A DNA stretch of 6,931 bases from Hyphomicrobiaceae bacterium (GCA_028285025.1 JANQQH010000167.1:1-6931), one strand, 5' to 3'. Numbered from the stretch's first letter, positions 1-5,807 are shown. A program made the numbers and translations. The notes: a model not told the origin generated them from the letters alone.

Positions 1-34
1 TAGGGTCTGTTGAGGTTCAAGGTTGCGGCGTCGG
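1..34 (+). repeat. Left terminal inverted repeat of the palindromic element
   Basis: Pairs base for base with 238-271 (i pairs with 272-i): 32 Watson-Crick pairs plus two G-T pairs (9/263 and 27/245). It starts with the TA dinucleotide that may be the target duplication. Confidence 0.85.
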
Positions 35-131
35 TTTGATAAAAATTGTTTTCAGATCTTTCATGAGGAGGCAGGACATGCCATTGCATATTCAACGACA
101 AATGAGAGAACTGAGAACAATTTTTATCAAA
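35..131. repeat. Internal inverted repeat, arm A (30-bp stem)
   Basis: Positions 35-64 pair with 102-131 (i pairs with 166-i). There are 27 Watson-Crick pairs, two G-T pairs (51/115 and 60/106) and one A-A mismatch (56/110). The 37-nt loop (65-101) contains a small ggca/tgcc hairpin. The stem begins at the very next base after the left terminal repeat, leaving no unpaired base between the two helices. Confidence 0.8.
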
Positions 132-141
132 TCCTTAAGGA
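132..141. repeat. Short perfect palindrome between arms A and B
   Basis: tccttaagga is a perfect 10-bp palindrome that begins at the base after arm A and ends one base before arm B. As a hairpin it would have only 3 bp with a ttaa loop, so it may be a minor fourth arm of the junction or chance. Confidence 0.35.
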
Positions 142-142
142 G

Positions 143-236
143 ACGTTCCCTTTTTCCACTGAGCATCACCAAAAAATGCTTGAAGTGGGCCACACTACGG
201 CGCATTTTTTGGCTTGTCAGTGGAAAAAGGGAACGT
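143..236. repeat. Internal inverted repeat, arm B (20-bp stem plus 11-bp distal stem)
   Basis: Positions 143-162 and 217-236 are perfect inverted copies (i pairs with 379-i). After a small asymmetric internal loop, 169-179 (ccaaaaaatgc) pairs perfectly with 202-212 (gcattttttgg). The terminal loop is 180-201. One unpaired base (237) separates the arm from the right terminal repeat. Confidence 0.8.
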
Positions 237-237
237 G

Positions 238-271
238 CCGACGCTGCAACCTTGAACCTCAATAGACCCTA
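238..271 (-). repeat. Right terminal inverted repeat of the palindromic element
   Basis: Inverted copy of positions 1-34 with two transitions. Its final TA (270-271) is also the first two bases of the next palindrome (270-310), so the element sits precisely against that repeat. Confidence 0.85.
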
Positions 272-319
272 GAGCATTTCTGTTTTAGATGAATTCAATG
301 AAATGCTCTAATTTTTTTT
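270..319 (+). terminator. Perfect 11-bp hairpin followed by T8; terminator-like palindrome
   Basis: tagagcatttc (270-280) and gaaatgctcta (300-310) are perfect inverted copies around a 19-nt loop, followed by a T8 run at 312-319. The shape is that of a Rho-independent terminator for + strand transcripts, although the stem is AT-rich and the loop long. The 'agagcat...atgctct' ends also match the outer ends of the palindromic repeat family widespread in alphaproteobacteria, so it may simply be a repeat copy that happens to precede a T run. No gene ends just upstream inside the window, so it would terminate either an element transcript or a gene left of the window. Confidence 0.4.
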
Positions 320-375
320 AAGCGTTTCATTTAAGTGGTGCTTTAGGTTTCCCAACAGTCAAACCGCACTGTTTC

Positions 376-408
376 CCAAAACCGGTGTCCACTTTTGGAC
401 GGAATGCT
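376..408 (-). repeat. Partial copy of alphaproteobacterial intergenic palindromic repeat
   Basis: The core ccaaaaccggtgtccac then ttttgg (376-398), followed by ggaatgct (401-408), corresponds to the reverse complement of the repeats at 5758-5807 and 5818-5857 (aaaagtgggtaccggtttt, gcgttccgcc). The inner stem ccaaaa/ttttgg (376-381/393-398) is intact, but I see no partner for ggaatgct on the left side, so the copy is diverged or half lost. It lies about 70 bp upstream of cutA. Confidence 0.6.
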
Positions 409-478
409 TCAGCGTCATACAGTGTTAACCGCTTTGGTTCAAAATTGACAGACTTAAAAATAATTTAAGGGGGTGCTC

Positions 479-805
479 ATGGTTGAGGATGAAGAACCAA
501 TCATCATTTATGCCACTTTTGGAGATATGGAGAATGCCAGGTTGGTTGCTCGGCGCATTATTGAGGAGCGTTTGGGGGCTTGTGTCAATATTATTCCGGG
601 CGTGACCAGTTTGTATGAGTGGGAAGGTAAGATCGAAGAGCAACCAGAAATGGTTATGGTGATTAAAAGTCTTAAAGGCCATGAAACGTCGGTTATTGGG
701 GTGATTGAGGCGCTTCATTCTTATGATGAGCCGGCCATTATATCCTTGCCTGTTATGGGTGGTGCTGTTTCTTATTTGGATTGGGCGGCCAAGCAAGTAG
801 GGTAA
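479..805 (+). CDS. cutA: CutA1 family divalent-cation tolerance protein
   Basis: CutA1 proteins are small, very stable cytoplasmic homotrimers with a PII-like ferredoxin fold. E. coli mutants in the cutA locus are altered in copper and divalent-metal tolerance, but the molecular role is unsettled. The 108-residue product has the family length and signature: the start strand IIIYATFGDMENA (8-20), the RLGACVNIIPGVTSLYEWEG block (31-50) with the conserved Cys35 and Trp48, a KIEE stretch after it, and the HSYDEPAII segment (80-88) near the C-terminus. The ATG at 479 is preferred because aaggggg lies 5 nt upstream; an in-frame GTG at 473 falls inside that ribosome-binding sequence and would add only two residues. 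The gene appears monocistronic: repeats lie upstream, and about 430 bp separates it from tolC. I see no obvious terminator after it. Family identity is firm; physiological role is known only from homologues. Confidence 0.95.
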   Translation: MVEDEEPIIIYATFGDMENARLVARRIIEERLGACVNIIPGVTSLYEWEGKIEEQPEMVMVIKSLKGHETSVIGVIEALHSYDEPAIISLPVMGGAVSYLDWAAKQVG

Positions 806-938
806 GTATTGAGATTAGCGGTATATAAAATCTATAAGATATAGTTTGATTGAGAACTTGCTTGGGTGAGGCGCAAATTTATGTTTTGTTCTTTCATCAT
901 CAATAAAAATGATAGGTTGCCCGTAAAAACCTTATATA

Positions 939-964
939 GCGAATCAAATTATGGAATGATTCGC
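939..964. promoter_or_regulatory. Candidate operator: gcgaatca-N10-tgattcgc dyad with GANTC in both arms
   Basis: The arms gcgaatca (939-946) and tgattcgc (957-964) are perfect inverted copies separated by 10 bp, giving centre-to-centre spacing close to two helical turns, as expected for a dimeric regulator. Each arm contains one GANTC site, the CcrM methylation target in alphaproteobacteria. A further tgattcg half-site lies at 1027-1033. The regulator is unknown and the role is inferred. Confidence 0.4.
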
Positions 965-1096
965 CGACATGTGAGCAACACCTGGCAATAAAGCGGCTCT
1001 TTACCCCCAAGAAATTCTTTATATTTTGATTCGTTCACATATATTCAACAGAATGTACACAGATTGTGCATATCAAGATGCCTGATTTTTCAGTAA

Positions 1097-1111
1097 TTAA
1101 CGGCCAGTTAA
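1097..1111. promoter_or_regulatory. CtrA-type box TTAA-N7-TTAA upstream of tolC
   Basis: ttaa at 1097-1100 and ttaa at 1108-1111 are separated by exactly 7 bp (cggccag), the full consensus for the cell-cycle response regulator CtrA of alphaproteobacteria. It lies about 125-140 bp before the tolC start. A full match can occur by chance in AT-rich DNA, but its place in a control region with GANTC sites supports it. Confidence 0.4.
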
Positions 1112-1144
1112 TGATCAAGTAGCACAATAATTCTCAGCATTATG

Positions 1145-1164
1145 TTACCGAAAAATATTGGTAA
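1145..1164. promoter_or_regulatory. Weak dyad ttacc-N10-ggtaa upstream of tolC
   Basis: Five-bp perfect arms (1145-1149 and 1160-1164) with a 10-bp AT-rich spacer, about 70 bp before the tolC start. The size suits a dimeric repressor site near a promoter, but the arms are short enough for chance. Confidence 0.2.
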
Positions 1165-1234
1165 TCATGAATTTATTTTTAAGGCGGCATTTTTTTGCGG
1201 GTAGAGCTAAAGGATGCCTGGGGGAAAATTAAAT

Positions 1235-2713
1235 ATGGGTGTCAGTTTTTTAACGTTGACAAGCCAATATGGCTTTTCTCAATACCTTAAAATAGGCTTG
1301 TGTGTTGCAAGCTTTTTCCTTTTTATGGCTGGCAATAGTGCTTCTTTAAGTGCTGAGAACTTGAACGATGCTTTGGGTGCTGCTTATAGGCATAATCCTC
1401 AACTCACGGCGGAACAAGCCAGGTTAAGGGCTACAGATGAAGGGCTTGCTCAGGCTCAATCGGGCTATCGTCCTAATGTTACCCTTAATGGTGAACTTGG
1501 ATCACTCGATCGCGAAACACGGCCAGGTTCTTTAACCGATGGGCGCACATCACCTTATGGTTATTCTGTTACGTTAAATCAGCCGTTGTTTCGAGGGTTT
1601 CGTACCGCCAACGGCATTCGCCAAGCAAAAGCTGAAATTCTTGTGGGGCGGGCTTCATTGCGTAATGTTGAACAAACGGTGCTGCAAGATGCTGTCACGG
1701 CTTATATGAATGTTGTGCGTGAGTTGTCTGTGTTGCGCTTGCAAGAGAATAATTTGCGGGTTTTGACCAAACAGCTGACTGCCACAAAGGATCGTTTTTC
1801 TGTTGGTGAAGTTACCAAGACCGATGTTGCTCAGGCTCAGGCGCGGCGCAGTGAAGCGCTTTCTGCTCTTAATTTGGCGCGGGCCAACTATAATACTGCC
1901 CAGGCTGAATTTCGTAGGATTATTGGGCATGCTCCTGTTTCTTTATTGCGCCCAGGTACGATTGTGAAATATTTGCCAAAGTCACAAGCCCAAGCGATTG
2001 ATATTGCCCTGTCAGAACACCCCTTAATTGAGCAGGCGATTTATGCTGAAAGGTCCGCGCGGCATAATGTTGATGTTATTGCCGGGGAGCGCTTGCCTGA
2101 GGTGAATTTGGAGGCGCAATATTCGCAAAACTTTGATAGTTCGCCGCTCAGTGATGAGATTGAAACTGGCTCCGTTGTGGCTCGGGCAACTGTGCCTTTA
2201 TACCAAAGTGGGGCGGTTTATTCTCGTATTCGTCAGGCCAAACAAATTGTGTTGCAGCGCCGGGCAGAATTGAACACATCTCGTTTGCAGATACGTGCCT
2301 CGGTTGTTTCTGCTTGGGGCCAGTTATTGGCAGTGCGGGCGCAAATAGAAGCGAACAATGTTGCTGTAAGAGCGAACCGGACGGCTCTTTTGGGGGTGAA
2401 GGAAGAAGAAAAGGTTGGGCAAAGAACCATTCTGGATGTGCTGGATGCTGAACAAGAGCTGTTGAATAGCCAGGTTAACCTGGCCACATCACGACGTGAT
2501 TTGGTTGTGGCTGAATATAATTTATTATCTGCTTTGGGGCGGTTGAGCGTGTCTAATTTGCCTGTCTCTACAGCTGTTTATGAGCCAGACATAAATTATC
2601 AAGAGGTTGATCGGCGCTGGCGCGGGGCTGACATTAATCATCCTGATTTGGATGAGCGCAGCCTATTGCATTGGGATACCATTACCATTCACCGTGATGA
2701 TCACTATAAATAA
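1235..2713 (+). CDS. tolC: TolC family outer-membrane efflux/type I secretion channel
   Basis: TolC proteins form trimeric outer-membrane beta-barrels with a long periplasmic helical tunnel, serving type I secretion and RND/MFS/ABC efflux pumps. The 492-residue product is of normal length. It has a hydrophobic signal segment (about 20-32) with likely cleavage after ASLSA, making residue 41 the mature N-terminus. Two repeated OEP units follow. The first has the strand SVTLNQPLFRG (111-121) and helix motif RFSVGEVTKTDVAQAQAR (187-204). The second has the strand ATVPLYQSGAVYSRI (318-332) and helix motif with VGQRTILDVLDAEQELLNSQ (394-413). The tail after about residue 438 is rich in Asp and His. 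I chose ATG 1235 because ggggga lies 9 nt upstream; ATG 1214 (seven residues longer) has an AGG touching it, leaving no spacer. No inner-membrane pump or adaptor gene is adjacent, so the substrate is unknown and it probably serves several systems. Neighbouring CtrA and GANTC sites hint at cell-cycle control. Confidence 0.93.
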   Translation: MGVSFLTLTSQYGFSQYLKIGLCVASFFLFMAGNSASLSAENLNDALGAAYRHNPQLTAEQARLRATDEGLAQAQSGYRPNVTLNGELGSLDRETRPGSLTDGRTSPYGYSVTLNQPLFRGFRTANGIRQAKAEILVGRASLRNVEQTVLQDAVTAYMNVVRELSVLRLQENNLRVLTKQLTATKDRFSVGEVTKTDVAQAQARRSEALSALNLARANYNTAQAEFRRIIGHAPVSLLRPGTIVKYLPKSQAQAIDIALSEHPLIEQAIYAERSARHNVDVIAGERLPEVNLEAQYSQNFDSSPLSDEIETGSVVARATVPLYQSGAVYSRIRQAKQIVLQRRAELNTSRLQIRASVVSAWGQLLAVRAQIEANNVAVRANRTALLGVKEEEKVGQRTILDVLDAEQELLNSQVNLATSRRDLVVAEYNLLSALGRLSVSNLPVSTAVYEPDINYQEVDRRWRGADINHPDLDERSLLHWDTITIHRDDHYK

Positions 2714-2741
2714 TTCTTAAATCGACAAATAACTCTTTTTC

Positions 2742-2765
2742 GCACCTTATTGGGTGTTGTTTTTG
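2742..2765 (+). terminator. Possible weak terminator of tolC between convergent genes
   Basis: gcacc (2742-2746) can pair with ggtgt (2753-2757, one G-U pair) over a 6-nt loop, followed by ttgttttt. It lies 28 bp after the tolC stop and covers the stop codon of the converging gene. The stem is only 5 bp, so this is tentative. Confidence 0.25.
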
Positions 2766-3448
2766 CGGTTTGATTTTATGCGAATGATGACGTAGAGCAC
2801 GAGTATTCCCATTATCATTAAATAGATATAACTCATGATTGAATTGAGCATGTTTGTGGTAATAAAGTCTATGAGGGCATAGATGAGGGGGATGACCAAT
2901 AACATTAATGGGAGCTTTGCCAGGCAGTAGGCAACGCCTAATGTGGCTAAAATTGTTGGGGCCGGGAACAGGGCGAATAGTTGAGCGCCTTGTAAGGGTT
3001 GGCCATCAAGTAATGTTATAAATGGGAAAGCGCAGACGGCTAAAAGAATTACAAGGTTTCCAAATAAAAACCATTTGTTCCAGGGTTCCTTTGGGCCCCC
3101 ATTTAGGGGGTGAAATTTTTCTGGTTGGGATATGCACCAGATCAAAATCAAAAACCCTTGCACAATAAACATCCAGCCATAGGCTATTGCTAGCCAATTA
3201 ATCTCTTGAAAATGTGATAGGTGAAAAAGTGTGCCGCTGATTGTCCAGGCTAGGGCTAGAAGGGTACCGATTAAATAGGACGCATAGCGGGGTTGTTTGT
3301 AGCAAACCCATAGTAAACTTAGCCCGGCGAAAAGGGCTAAAATTTGGGCGGGCCAGAGTTTGGCATTGTATAAAATCAGTGAGCGAAAATAGACTTTGGA
3401 AGAAAATAACAGCAAGTCTTGCAAACTATAATCTAGGTAGGTTTCCAT
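2747..3448 (-). CDS. Polytopic inner-membrane protein, DUF6064-like
   Basis: A 233-residue, very hydrophobic protein with six or seven predicted membrane segments (roughly 32-50, 56-76, 86-106, 126-148, 156-176, 177-195 and 205-223) and a basic C-terminal tail (IRIKSNRKNN), suggesting a cytoplasmic C-terminus. From memory, features resembling the uncharacterised DUF6064 family include the N-terminal YNAKLWPAQ motif (27-35), a tryptophan-then-His region around WTISGTLFH (68-76), an EINWLAIAYGW stretch (82-92) and a FPAPTILATLG motif (161-171). The function is unknown. It starts 15 bp after the stop of the Tat-exported aldo/keto reductase gene on the same strand, so co-transcription and perhaps translational coupling are likely, as no strong ribosome-binding site precedes its ATG. 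It ends 33 bp from the convergent tolC stop. That it is a membrane protein is secure; the family name is moderately sure. Confidence 0.8.
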   Translation of the reverse strand: METYLDYSLQDLLLFSSKVYFRSLILYNAKLWPAQILALFAGLSLLWVCYKQPRYASYLIGTLLALAWTISGTLFHLSHFQEINWLAIAYGWMFIVQGFLILIWCISQPEKFHPLNGGPKEPWNKWFLFGNLVILLAVCAFPFITLLDGQPLQGAQLFALFPAPTILATLGVAYCLAKLPLMLLVIPLIYALIDFITTNMLNSIMSYIYLMIMGILVLYVIIRIKSNRKNNTQ

Positions 3449-3463
3449 AAAGTGTTATGTTTC

Positions 3464-4396
3464 TCATAAGCTGTTGCAATATGTAATCATGCGGGCTCTC
3501 ATGTTTTCATCGGGCAAGGGGCCAAGGGCTGCGGCCATGTTTTCTTGCATATGGGAAACTTGTGAGGTTGCTGGAATGGCGCAGGTGACCGCTGGATGAG
3601 AAATTATAAATTTTAGCAAAAATTGTGGCCAGGTTTTACAGCCGATCTGGCTTGCCCATTCAGGTAAGGGGTGAGCGGCAAATCGGTCAATCAAAGAGCC
3701 TCTTTGAAAGGGACGGTTGATGATGACGGCTAGGCCTTTGTCTTGGGCTATGGGCAAAAGTTGGTTTTCAGCTTCGCGGTCGTCAATATTATATGTGAAT
3801 TGAACGAAGTCGATGTCTTGCGTTTTCATGATTTGGGCGAATTCACCATGACGGCGCCCGTGTGAGGTGGTGATACCTATGTAGCGCACCAGGCCCTTTT
3901 CTTTCATGTCTTTGAGTGTTGCTAAATGAGTTTTCCAGTCAACCAGATTGTGAATTTGCAGTAGGTCGAAGCGTTTTATGCCCCAAAGTTTCATTGAGTT
4001 TTCCATCTGCGAAATGCCGCGGCTTTTTAAAGGTGTCCAAACTTTGGTGGCGGAAAACAGCCCCTTTGGAAAGGCAAGTTGTTCTAAGCAATGGCCGATT
4101 ACTTCTTCTGAGGAGCCGTACATTGGGGAACTGTCTACCAGGCCGCCGCCGGCATCAAAAAAGGCTTTTAGAACTTTTGTGCGATCGAGGCGCAGTTGCG
4201 TGTCAGGGCCGACATTAAAGGTGATCCAGGAGCCCATACCAAGGCTGGGGATTTGCTCCCCTGTTTTTGGAATTGTCTTTTTGATTAAGGAAGAAGGGGT
4301 CAAACTCCAAGCTGGGGTGGCAAAACTGATCGCGCTGCAACTCGCTAACAATGTTTTTACAAAATCGCGGCGATTTACAAACAGGGAATGAGACAT
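3464..4396 (-). CDS. Tat-exported aldo/keto reductase
   Basis: A 310-residue member of the aldo/keto reductase superfamily, (beta/alpha)8-barrel NAD(P)H-dependent carbonyl reductases. The catalytic tetrad is visible: Asp88 and Tyr93 in DSSPMYG, Lys118 in ATKVW and His149 in LLQIHN. Later barrel motifs include LVRYIGITTS (169-178), VQFTYNI (198-204) and the C-terminal cofactor region AIPATSQVSHMQEN (273-286). Unlike most of the superfamily it begins with a twin-arginine signal, NRRDFVKTL (8-16), followed by a hydrophobic stretch and an Ala-x-Ser type cleavage region near residue 31. This implies export of the folded, cofactor-bound enzyme to the periplasm. The ATG has a perfect AGGAGG five bases upstream. 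It lies 69 bp after the MetC-like gene and 15 bp before the DUF6064-like gene. The substrate cannot be read from the sequence. Confidence 0.92.
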   Translation of the reverse strand: MSHSLFVNRRDFVKTLLASCSAISFATPAWSLTPSSLIKKTIPKTGEQIPSLGMGSWITFNVGPDTQLRLDRTKVLKAFFDAGGGLVDSSPMYGSSEEVIGHCLEQLAFPKGLFSATKVWTPLKSRGISQMENSMKLWGIKRFDLLQIHNLVDWKTHLATLKDMKEKGLVRYIGITTSHGRRHGEFAQIMKTQDIDFVQFTYNIDDREAENQLLPIAQDKGLAVIINRPFQRGSLIDRFAAHPLPEWASQIGCKTWPQFLLKFIISHPAVTCAIPATSQVSHMQENMAAALGPLPDENMRARMITYCNSL

Positions 4397-4401
4397 TTTT
4401 T

Positions 4402-4407
4402 CCTCCT
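4402..4407 (-). promoter_or_regulatory. Strong ribosome-binding site for the aldo/keto reductase gene
   Basis: Minus-strand AGGAGG, a perfect Shine-Dalgarno core, followed by five A residues and the ATG at 4396-4394. It fixes the start and indicates efficient translation independent of the upstream gene. Confidence 0.8.
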
Positions 4408-4465
4408 GGAAAACAATTTGTCTGCATATTACCTTAAGCTGCTTGAGGACCCCAAATTTATTTTT

Positions 4466-5647
4466 TTAATCGTTTGCGGTCTTGTGTAAGCGTTTTAATC
4501 CAGCTTCTAAATCTGCTTTTAAATCACTGACTTGTTCATGGCCGATATGAAACCGCAGCGCTGGGCCCTGATAGGGCCAGGTGGTTGCTGTGCGGTAAGG
4601 GCTAGGGTCAAAGGGGAGCACTAAACTTTCAAACCCACCCCATGACCAGCCCATGGCGAAAAGTTTTAAGCCATCAACCATTCTGGCGAGCGCTTGTTTT
4701 GAAAAAGGCTTTAAAACAACGCTAAATAGACCCGTGCTGCCAATAAAGTCTCTTTGAAACAGGTCGTGATCGGGGTGAGAGGCCAGGGCTGGGTGTAAAA
4801 CGGCTTCGACCTCATCGCAAGTCTGTAGCCATTTTGCCAGCTCTAGTGCGCTTTGCTGGTGTTGTTTTAATCGTATGCTTAGCGTGCGCAGGCCTCTTAA
4901 TGCCAATTGCGTGTCCTCTGGCCCGGCGCAAATGCCAAGAGCATAAGCGGTTTGGCGCACGCATTTGGCGGCGCTTCCTTTGGCGCTGATGGTGCCGATC
5001 ATCGCATCTGCATGGCCAATGAAATATTTGGTGCCTGAATGCAAACTAACATCCACGCCCAGATCAAGTGGCTTGAAATTTAGCGGCGTGGCGTAAGTGT
5101 TATCAATAATCGTGGTGATGTTGTTTTGCTTGGCCACCGCTTGGATTGCAGGCACATCTTGGACTTCCATGGTTTGAGAGCCGGGGCTTTCCATGAATAT
5201 GACTTTGGTGTTGGGTTTAATGAGCTTTTCAATCTCAGCGCCGATGCGCGGTTTGTAATAGCTTGTCTCAATGCCTAACCCTTTGAGGGGGCCATCGCAA
5301 AAGGTGCGGGTGGGTTGATAGGCGCTATCAGTGACCAGGACATGATCGCCGGTTTTTAACAAGGCTAATAGGGCCGTGGTGATGGCGCTTAAGCCAGATG
5401 GGGTTAGAATTGTTTCATCAGCGCCTTCTAATTCATTTAAGGCGTTCTCTAAAGCTTCATAAGTCGGGCTGGCTTTGCGGCCATACCAATAGCCAAAGCC
5501 CCCTTCAGATAAAGAGGCAAGGGTAGGAAACAAAATGGTGGAGCCGCGATAAAGGGGGGGATTTACGAAACCTTTTGAGTCTTTCGTATTGCGCCCTACA
5601 TGCACCAGGCGGGTTTCAGTTGCCTGTTTTTTTGATGTCTCATCCAT
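4466..5647 (-). CDS. metC: Cystathionine beta-lyase, PLP-dependent
   Basis: A 393-residue Cys/Met-metabolism PLP enzyme (fold type I). Cystathionine beta-lyase cleaves cystathionine to homocysteine, pyruvate and ammonia, the penultimate step of methionine synthesis by transsulfuration. Landmarks are the YWYGRKASPT segment (53-62; phosphate-binding Tyr and Arg from the neighbouring subunit), PSGLSAITTALLAL (83-96), Tyr110 stacking on PLP, the Asp182 motif IIDNTYATP, the Schiff-base Lys207 in SLHSGTKYFIGHAD (201-214), the SWGGFESL motif (335-342) typical of MetC-type lyases, and LRFHIGHE (364-371) with the substrate-carboxylate Arg365. The SWGGFESL motif favours MetC over cystathionine gamma-synthase or methionine gamma-lyase, though related C-S lyase activities cannot be excluded. 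The ATG is preceded by AGGA with a 7-nt spacer. I saw no clear promoter or riboswitch in the ~110 bp upstream, before the repeats begin. Confidence 0.93.
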   Translation of the reverse strand: MDETSKKQATETRLVHVGRNTKDSKGFVNPPLYRGSTILFPTLASLSEGGFGYWYGRKASPTYEALENALNELEGADETILTPSGLSAITTALLALLKTGDHVLVTDSAYQPTRTFCDGPLKGLGIETSYYKPRIGAEIEKLIKPNTKVIFMESPGSQTMEVQDVPAIQAVAKQNNITTIIDNTYATPLNFKPLDLGVDVSLHSGTKYFIGHADAMIGTISAKGSAAKCVRQTAYALGICAGPEDTQLALRGLRTLSIRLKQHQQSALELAKWLQTCDEVEAVLHPALASHPDHDLFQRDFIGSTGLFSVVLKPFSKQALARMVDGLKLFAMGWSWGGFESLVLPFDPSPYRTATTWPYQGPALRFHIGHEQVSDLKADLEAGLKRLHKTAND

Positions 5648-5757
5648 AATTGTGTCCTAAAAATAATCTCAGAGTTGCTAAAGACAATAGCGCTGTTTCT
5701 GTTTGCAAGCTATTGTTTGTTCACAGCAAAGCTATGAGGTTTTCTTAGCCGAGAGCT

Positions 5758-5807
5758 AGAGCGTTCCGCCTAAAAGTGGGTACCGGTTTTAGGAATAAAG
5801 GAACGCT
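5758..5807 (+). repeat. Alphaproteobacterial palindromic repeat, complete copy
   Basis: Outer arms agcgttcc (5760-5767) and ggaacgct (5800-5807) and inner arms cctaaaa (5769-5775) and ttttagg (5787-5793) surround a gtgggtaccgg core, giving a two-part hairpin. The layout matches the palindromic intergenic repeat common in Hyphomicrobiales and related groups. It lies between the MetC-like gene (110 bp beyond its start) and phoX. Its first 40 bp recur exactly at 5818-5857. Confidence 0.75.

Larger units (their letters stand above)
1..271. mobile_element. MITE-like palindromic element with 34-bp terminal inverted repeats
   Basis: Positions 1-34 and 238-271 are inverted copies of each other with only two differences (positions 9 and 27). 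The ends read ta-gggtct and agaccc-ta, so a TA target duplication flanking GGGTCT-type ends fits, as in IS630/mariner-like or some IS5-group elements. No transposase can be encoded in 271 bp; the two overlapping open frames on the + strand (one using TTG at 23, one ATG at 36) look like by-products of the stem structure. The interior is filled by two more long inverted repeats (35-131 and 143-236) and a 10-bp palindrome (132-141), so almost the whole element pairs with itself. The likely reading is a non-autonomous element mobilised by a transposase elsewhere. I do not recognise the specific family. The left end coincides with the window edge, so the outer flank cannot be seen. Confidence 0.75.
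806..1234. other. Long intergenic region between cutA and tolC
   Basis: About 430 bp, AT-rich, without a convincing gene. It holds three GANTC sites (941-945, 958-962, 1028-1032), a perfect 8-bp dyad around the first two, a TTAA-N7-TTAA box (1097-1111) and a ttacc-N10-ggtaa dyad (1145-1164). Together these suggest the control region of tolC. I could not place a -35/-10 promoter with confidence. Confidence 0.6.

Noticed and set aside
23..272. Two overlapping + strand open frames (TTG at 23, ATG at 36) inside the palindromic element, one with an EEAGHA stretch recalling metalloprotease motifs
   Set aside because: Both lie entirely within inverted-repeat arms, lack a ribosome-binding site, and the peptide does not contain a true HExxH motif (the spacing is wrong).
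445..450. Perfect TTGACA upstream of cutA as a -35 box
   Set aside because: The correctly spaced -10 position falls on the ribosome-binding sequence (aggggg) with no TATAAT-like hexamer, so it cannot drive cutA as a standard promoter.
881..991. A 36-codon open frame in the cutA-tolC gap with gagg 9 nt upstream
   Set aside because: The peptide has no recognisable features and the frame overlaps the candidate operator; short frames like this are expected by chance in 400 bp.
4432..4448. 7-bp hairpin (ccttaag/cttgagg) between the MetC-like and aldo/keto reductase genes as a terminator
   Set aside because: In the direction of transcription (minus strand) no T run follows; the T-rich stretch lies on the wrong side, so it would only work for antisense transcripts.
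5660..5687. Promoter TTGTCT-N16-TATTTT upstream of the MetC-like gene
   Set aside because: Transcription would begin downstream of the AGGA ribosome-binding site (5655-5658), which is inconsistent with translation from the 5647 ATG.
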